Shown here: piece after piece, positions 62,509 to 64,000 of the stretch
Layout of the letters: each line of letters starts with the position of its first letter
Numbering within the stretch: position 1 is the stretch's first letter
NCBI RefSeq assembly: GCF_014649755.1
Contig: NZ_BMTQ01000012.1
Span: forward strand, 1-64,000
Direction: 5' to 3'
DNA: 64,000 nucleotides
Source: Streptomyces litmocidini
GTDB taxonomy: Bacteria > Actinomycetota > Actinomycetes > Streptomycetales > Streptomycetaceae
The notes under the pieces: generated by a model
What the model was told of the DNA's origin: nothing
The model's input: only the letters and a program-made list of their open reading frames with translations
Database searches by the model: none
Program-made: the position numbers and the translations under genes

Positions 62509-63915
62509 TTGGAACGGCAGGTCAATGAGCGGCAACTCTCGGTGCTGCAGTGGGTGCAAGACGGGTGCCCTGCCGGCGTTTGGGAGACCAGCTCCTACAA
62601 GAGCACCTGTCAGGCGCTGCAGAACCGGGGCCTGGTCCTGGTCTCCCGGAAGGCCGGCCAGTGGAGCGTCGCCCTGACGAGTGCTGGCCAGCACTACCTG
62701 GCGCACGGCACGTACCCTCCCCGCGGGTCACGCCCGCCGAAGACCCAAGCCGCCGCTCCACGACCCCAGACCACCCGAGCGCAGGAAACTCCGACCGCCG
62801 GGCGGAAGCCAAGCCCTCCGTCACACCCCCGGGTGACGTTCACGGAGGAGCTACTGCAAGAGCTCGCGGAGGCTGACGGCATAGTCGTCAAGAGCGGCAG
62901 CGGTCCGGACTTGGAGAAGTGGCCATCCCGCGTCGCCGCGGCACGAAGGTCCGGAAAAGTCCCGGAGACGAAGGAGCTGTACGGGGGTTGGTGCCGGGGC
63001 GGGTACGAGATCAAGCTCGTCGACATCCCCGCCTGGCGCCTCACAGTCCTCGAGCCCGTGCCCGTTCCCTCCCGGCTCACGCGGCCGCACACCGTGGTTC
63101 GGGCCATGCAGAAGGAACAACAGCCACTCGGCCTGACCAAACCGGTCCAAGGACGCGCCCTCAGGCTTATCCAGGCGCTGATCACCGCCACCGAGAACGC
63201 AGGACATTCCAGTGCGGCAGGGCATACCGGCTCCGCACCCCCGTCCCACCGCCGCCGCAGGGCGTCTCCCCACTTCACCATCACCGCGCAGGGCCAGACC
63301 GTGGAGTTCCTCGTCCTTCAGGAGCAGGACCGGACTGAGCACGTCGCCACCGAGAAGGAACTCGCCGAGGCCAAGAAAAACTCCTGGATCAAGATCCCCC
63401 GCTTCGACTACACCCCGTCCGAACGCCTCCGCTTCGTCCTCAACGGCGGCCAGCCACACCGGGCGAGCGAATGGTCCGACGCCCCTGGCCGCTCACTCGA
63501 AGACCAGCTCGCCGAGATCGCGCAGGAGGTCACCCTCCGCGGCGAAGCCGCCGAACGCAAACGTCTCGACGAGATCGAAGCAGCCCGCCAGAAGCGCATC
63601 CGCTGGGAAGCCGCCATGGAAGAAGCGCGCATCCAGTACGCAGAGGCGTACCGCTTCCGGCACTTCGAGGCGCAGGAAGCGGCATGGCGTCACGCCACCG
63701 AACTCGCGGAGTACGTCAGCGCCGTACGCACCCGGGTCGAGGCCATGCCGCCGGGCCAGACCAGGACCGAAGCCGAAACGTGGATCGCCTGGGCAGCAAC
63801 ACGCGTGGAGCGCCTCGACCCGCTGAACACACCGCCCCGACTGCCCCACATCCCCGAACCACGAGCCGACGATCTCAGGCCCTTCCTCGGGCATTGGAGC
63901 CCGTACGGCCCCTGA
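62509..63915 (+). CDS. Accessory protein with N-terminal winged-helix-like and C-terminal coiled-coil regions
   Basis: A 468-residue protein I do not recognise. The first 70 residues (VNERQLSVLQWVQDGCPAGV, ALQNRGLVLVSRKAGQWSVA, LTSAGQHYL) resemble a winged helix. A Pro/Thr linker follows, then a basic alpha/beta middle part (VVKSGSGPDLEKWPSRVAAA) and a long helical segment (about residues 325-430: EIAQEVTLRGEAAERKRLDE onward) ending in LRPFLGHWSPYGP. A TTG at 62509 is preceded by GAAGGCGG. It seems cytoplasmic and possibly DNA-binding. A diverged copy of its last codons lies at 55120-55215. From 63916 to 64000 nothing is seen. Confidence 0.6.
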   Translation: MERQVNERQLSVLQWVQDGCPAGVWETSSYKSTCQALQNRGLVLVSRKAGQWSVALTSAGQHYLAHGTYPPRGSRPPKTQAAAPRPQTTRAQETPTAGRKPSPPSHPRVTFTEELLQELAEADGIVVKSGSGPDLEKWPSRVAAARRSGKVPETKELYGGWCRGGYEIKLVDIPAWRLTVLEPVPVPSRLTRPHTVVRAMQKEQQPLGLTKPVQGRALRLIQALITATENAGHSSAAGHTGSAPPSHRRRRASPHFTITAQGQTVEFLVLQEQDRTEHVATEKELAEAKKNSWIKIPRFDYTPSERLRFVLNGGQPHRASEWSDAPGRSLEDQLAEIAQEVTLRGEAAERKRLDEIEAARQKRIRWEAAMEEARIQYAEAYRFRHFEAQEAAWRHATELAEYVSAVRTRVEAMPPGQTRTEAETWIAWAATRVERLDPLNTPPRLPHIPEPRADDLRPFLGHWSPYGP

Positions 63916-64000
63916 CGCAACAGGGACCGGACACCTCATCTAGCGTCACGGAACGTCACTACCGAGAAGGGATGGGGCAGGGGCGGCCAACAGCTCAGCA

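Overview
The window looks like a Streptomyces-type actinomycete chromosome. It is very GC-rich throughout, uses GTG and TTG starts freely, stacks genes with 4-bp ATGA/GTGA/TTGA overlaps, and carries ECF sigma factors, a SARP fragment, an RsbW-like kinase and a Streptomyces-style bromoperoxidase. The left half is orderly. The right half is rich in broken genes and insertion sequences, as is common in Streptomyces chromosome arms (inference).

1-2.4 kb: two small secreted proteins and an ECF sigma factor coupled to a one-pass membrane protein, all on the minus strand. 3.2-30.6 kb: one collinear plus-strand run of 21 genes for a surface polysaccharide. It holds the initiating phosphoglycosyltransferase, an AlgD-like GDP-mannose dehydrogenase, three glycosyltransferases, two Wzz-like chain-length proteins, an AsnB-type amidotransferase, a two-domain dehydrogenase, a heparinase II/III-type lyase, a beta-helix lipoprotein, a Wzy/ligase-type polymerase, a Wzx-type flippase, a sub-cluster for a branched or modified (probably CDP-linked) sugar, a pyruvyltransferase, a 3,5-epimerase and a class III PLP enzyme. 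The set suggests a uronic-acid-containing, decorated polysaccharide made by the Wzx/Wzy route.

30.6-39.8 kb: a PAP2 phosphatase, a beta/gamma-crystallin-like secreted protein, an EstB-type serine hydrolase, a BPO-A2-like haloperoxidase, a secreted alpha/beta hydrolase and Dps, mixed with wreckage: a PASTA gene cut by an IS5 remnant, a SARP fragment, a frameshifted ECF sigma factor and a decayed class III aminotransferase.

40-53.7 kb: two modules, each pairing a transporter with a nitrilase-family amidohydrolase. One is a peptide/nickel-type ABC importer with a fused permease-ATPase plus a nitrilase, facing a LysR regulator. The other is an APC permease plus a paralogous nitrilase, facing a wrecked LysR gene. 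Both have the same palindrome and the same accompanying box at identical spacing. Between them lie a secreted beta-lactamase-fold hydrolase, remnants of a GT1 glycosyltransferase and of an IS3 element, and an RsbW-like anti-sigma kinase.

54-64 kb: an accessory region with two IS5-family elements, one carrying a small passenger gene, a PIN-type protein between them, a translationally coupled GNAT/PIN-like/PUA-like fusion plus ASCH protein (the best candidate here for an undescribed system), and two unrecognised proteins. The 3' end of the last gene has a diverged second copy next to the first IS.
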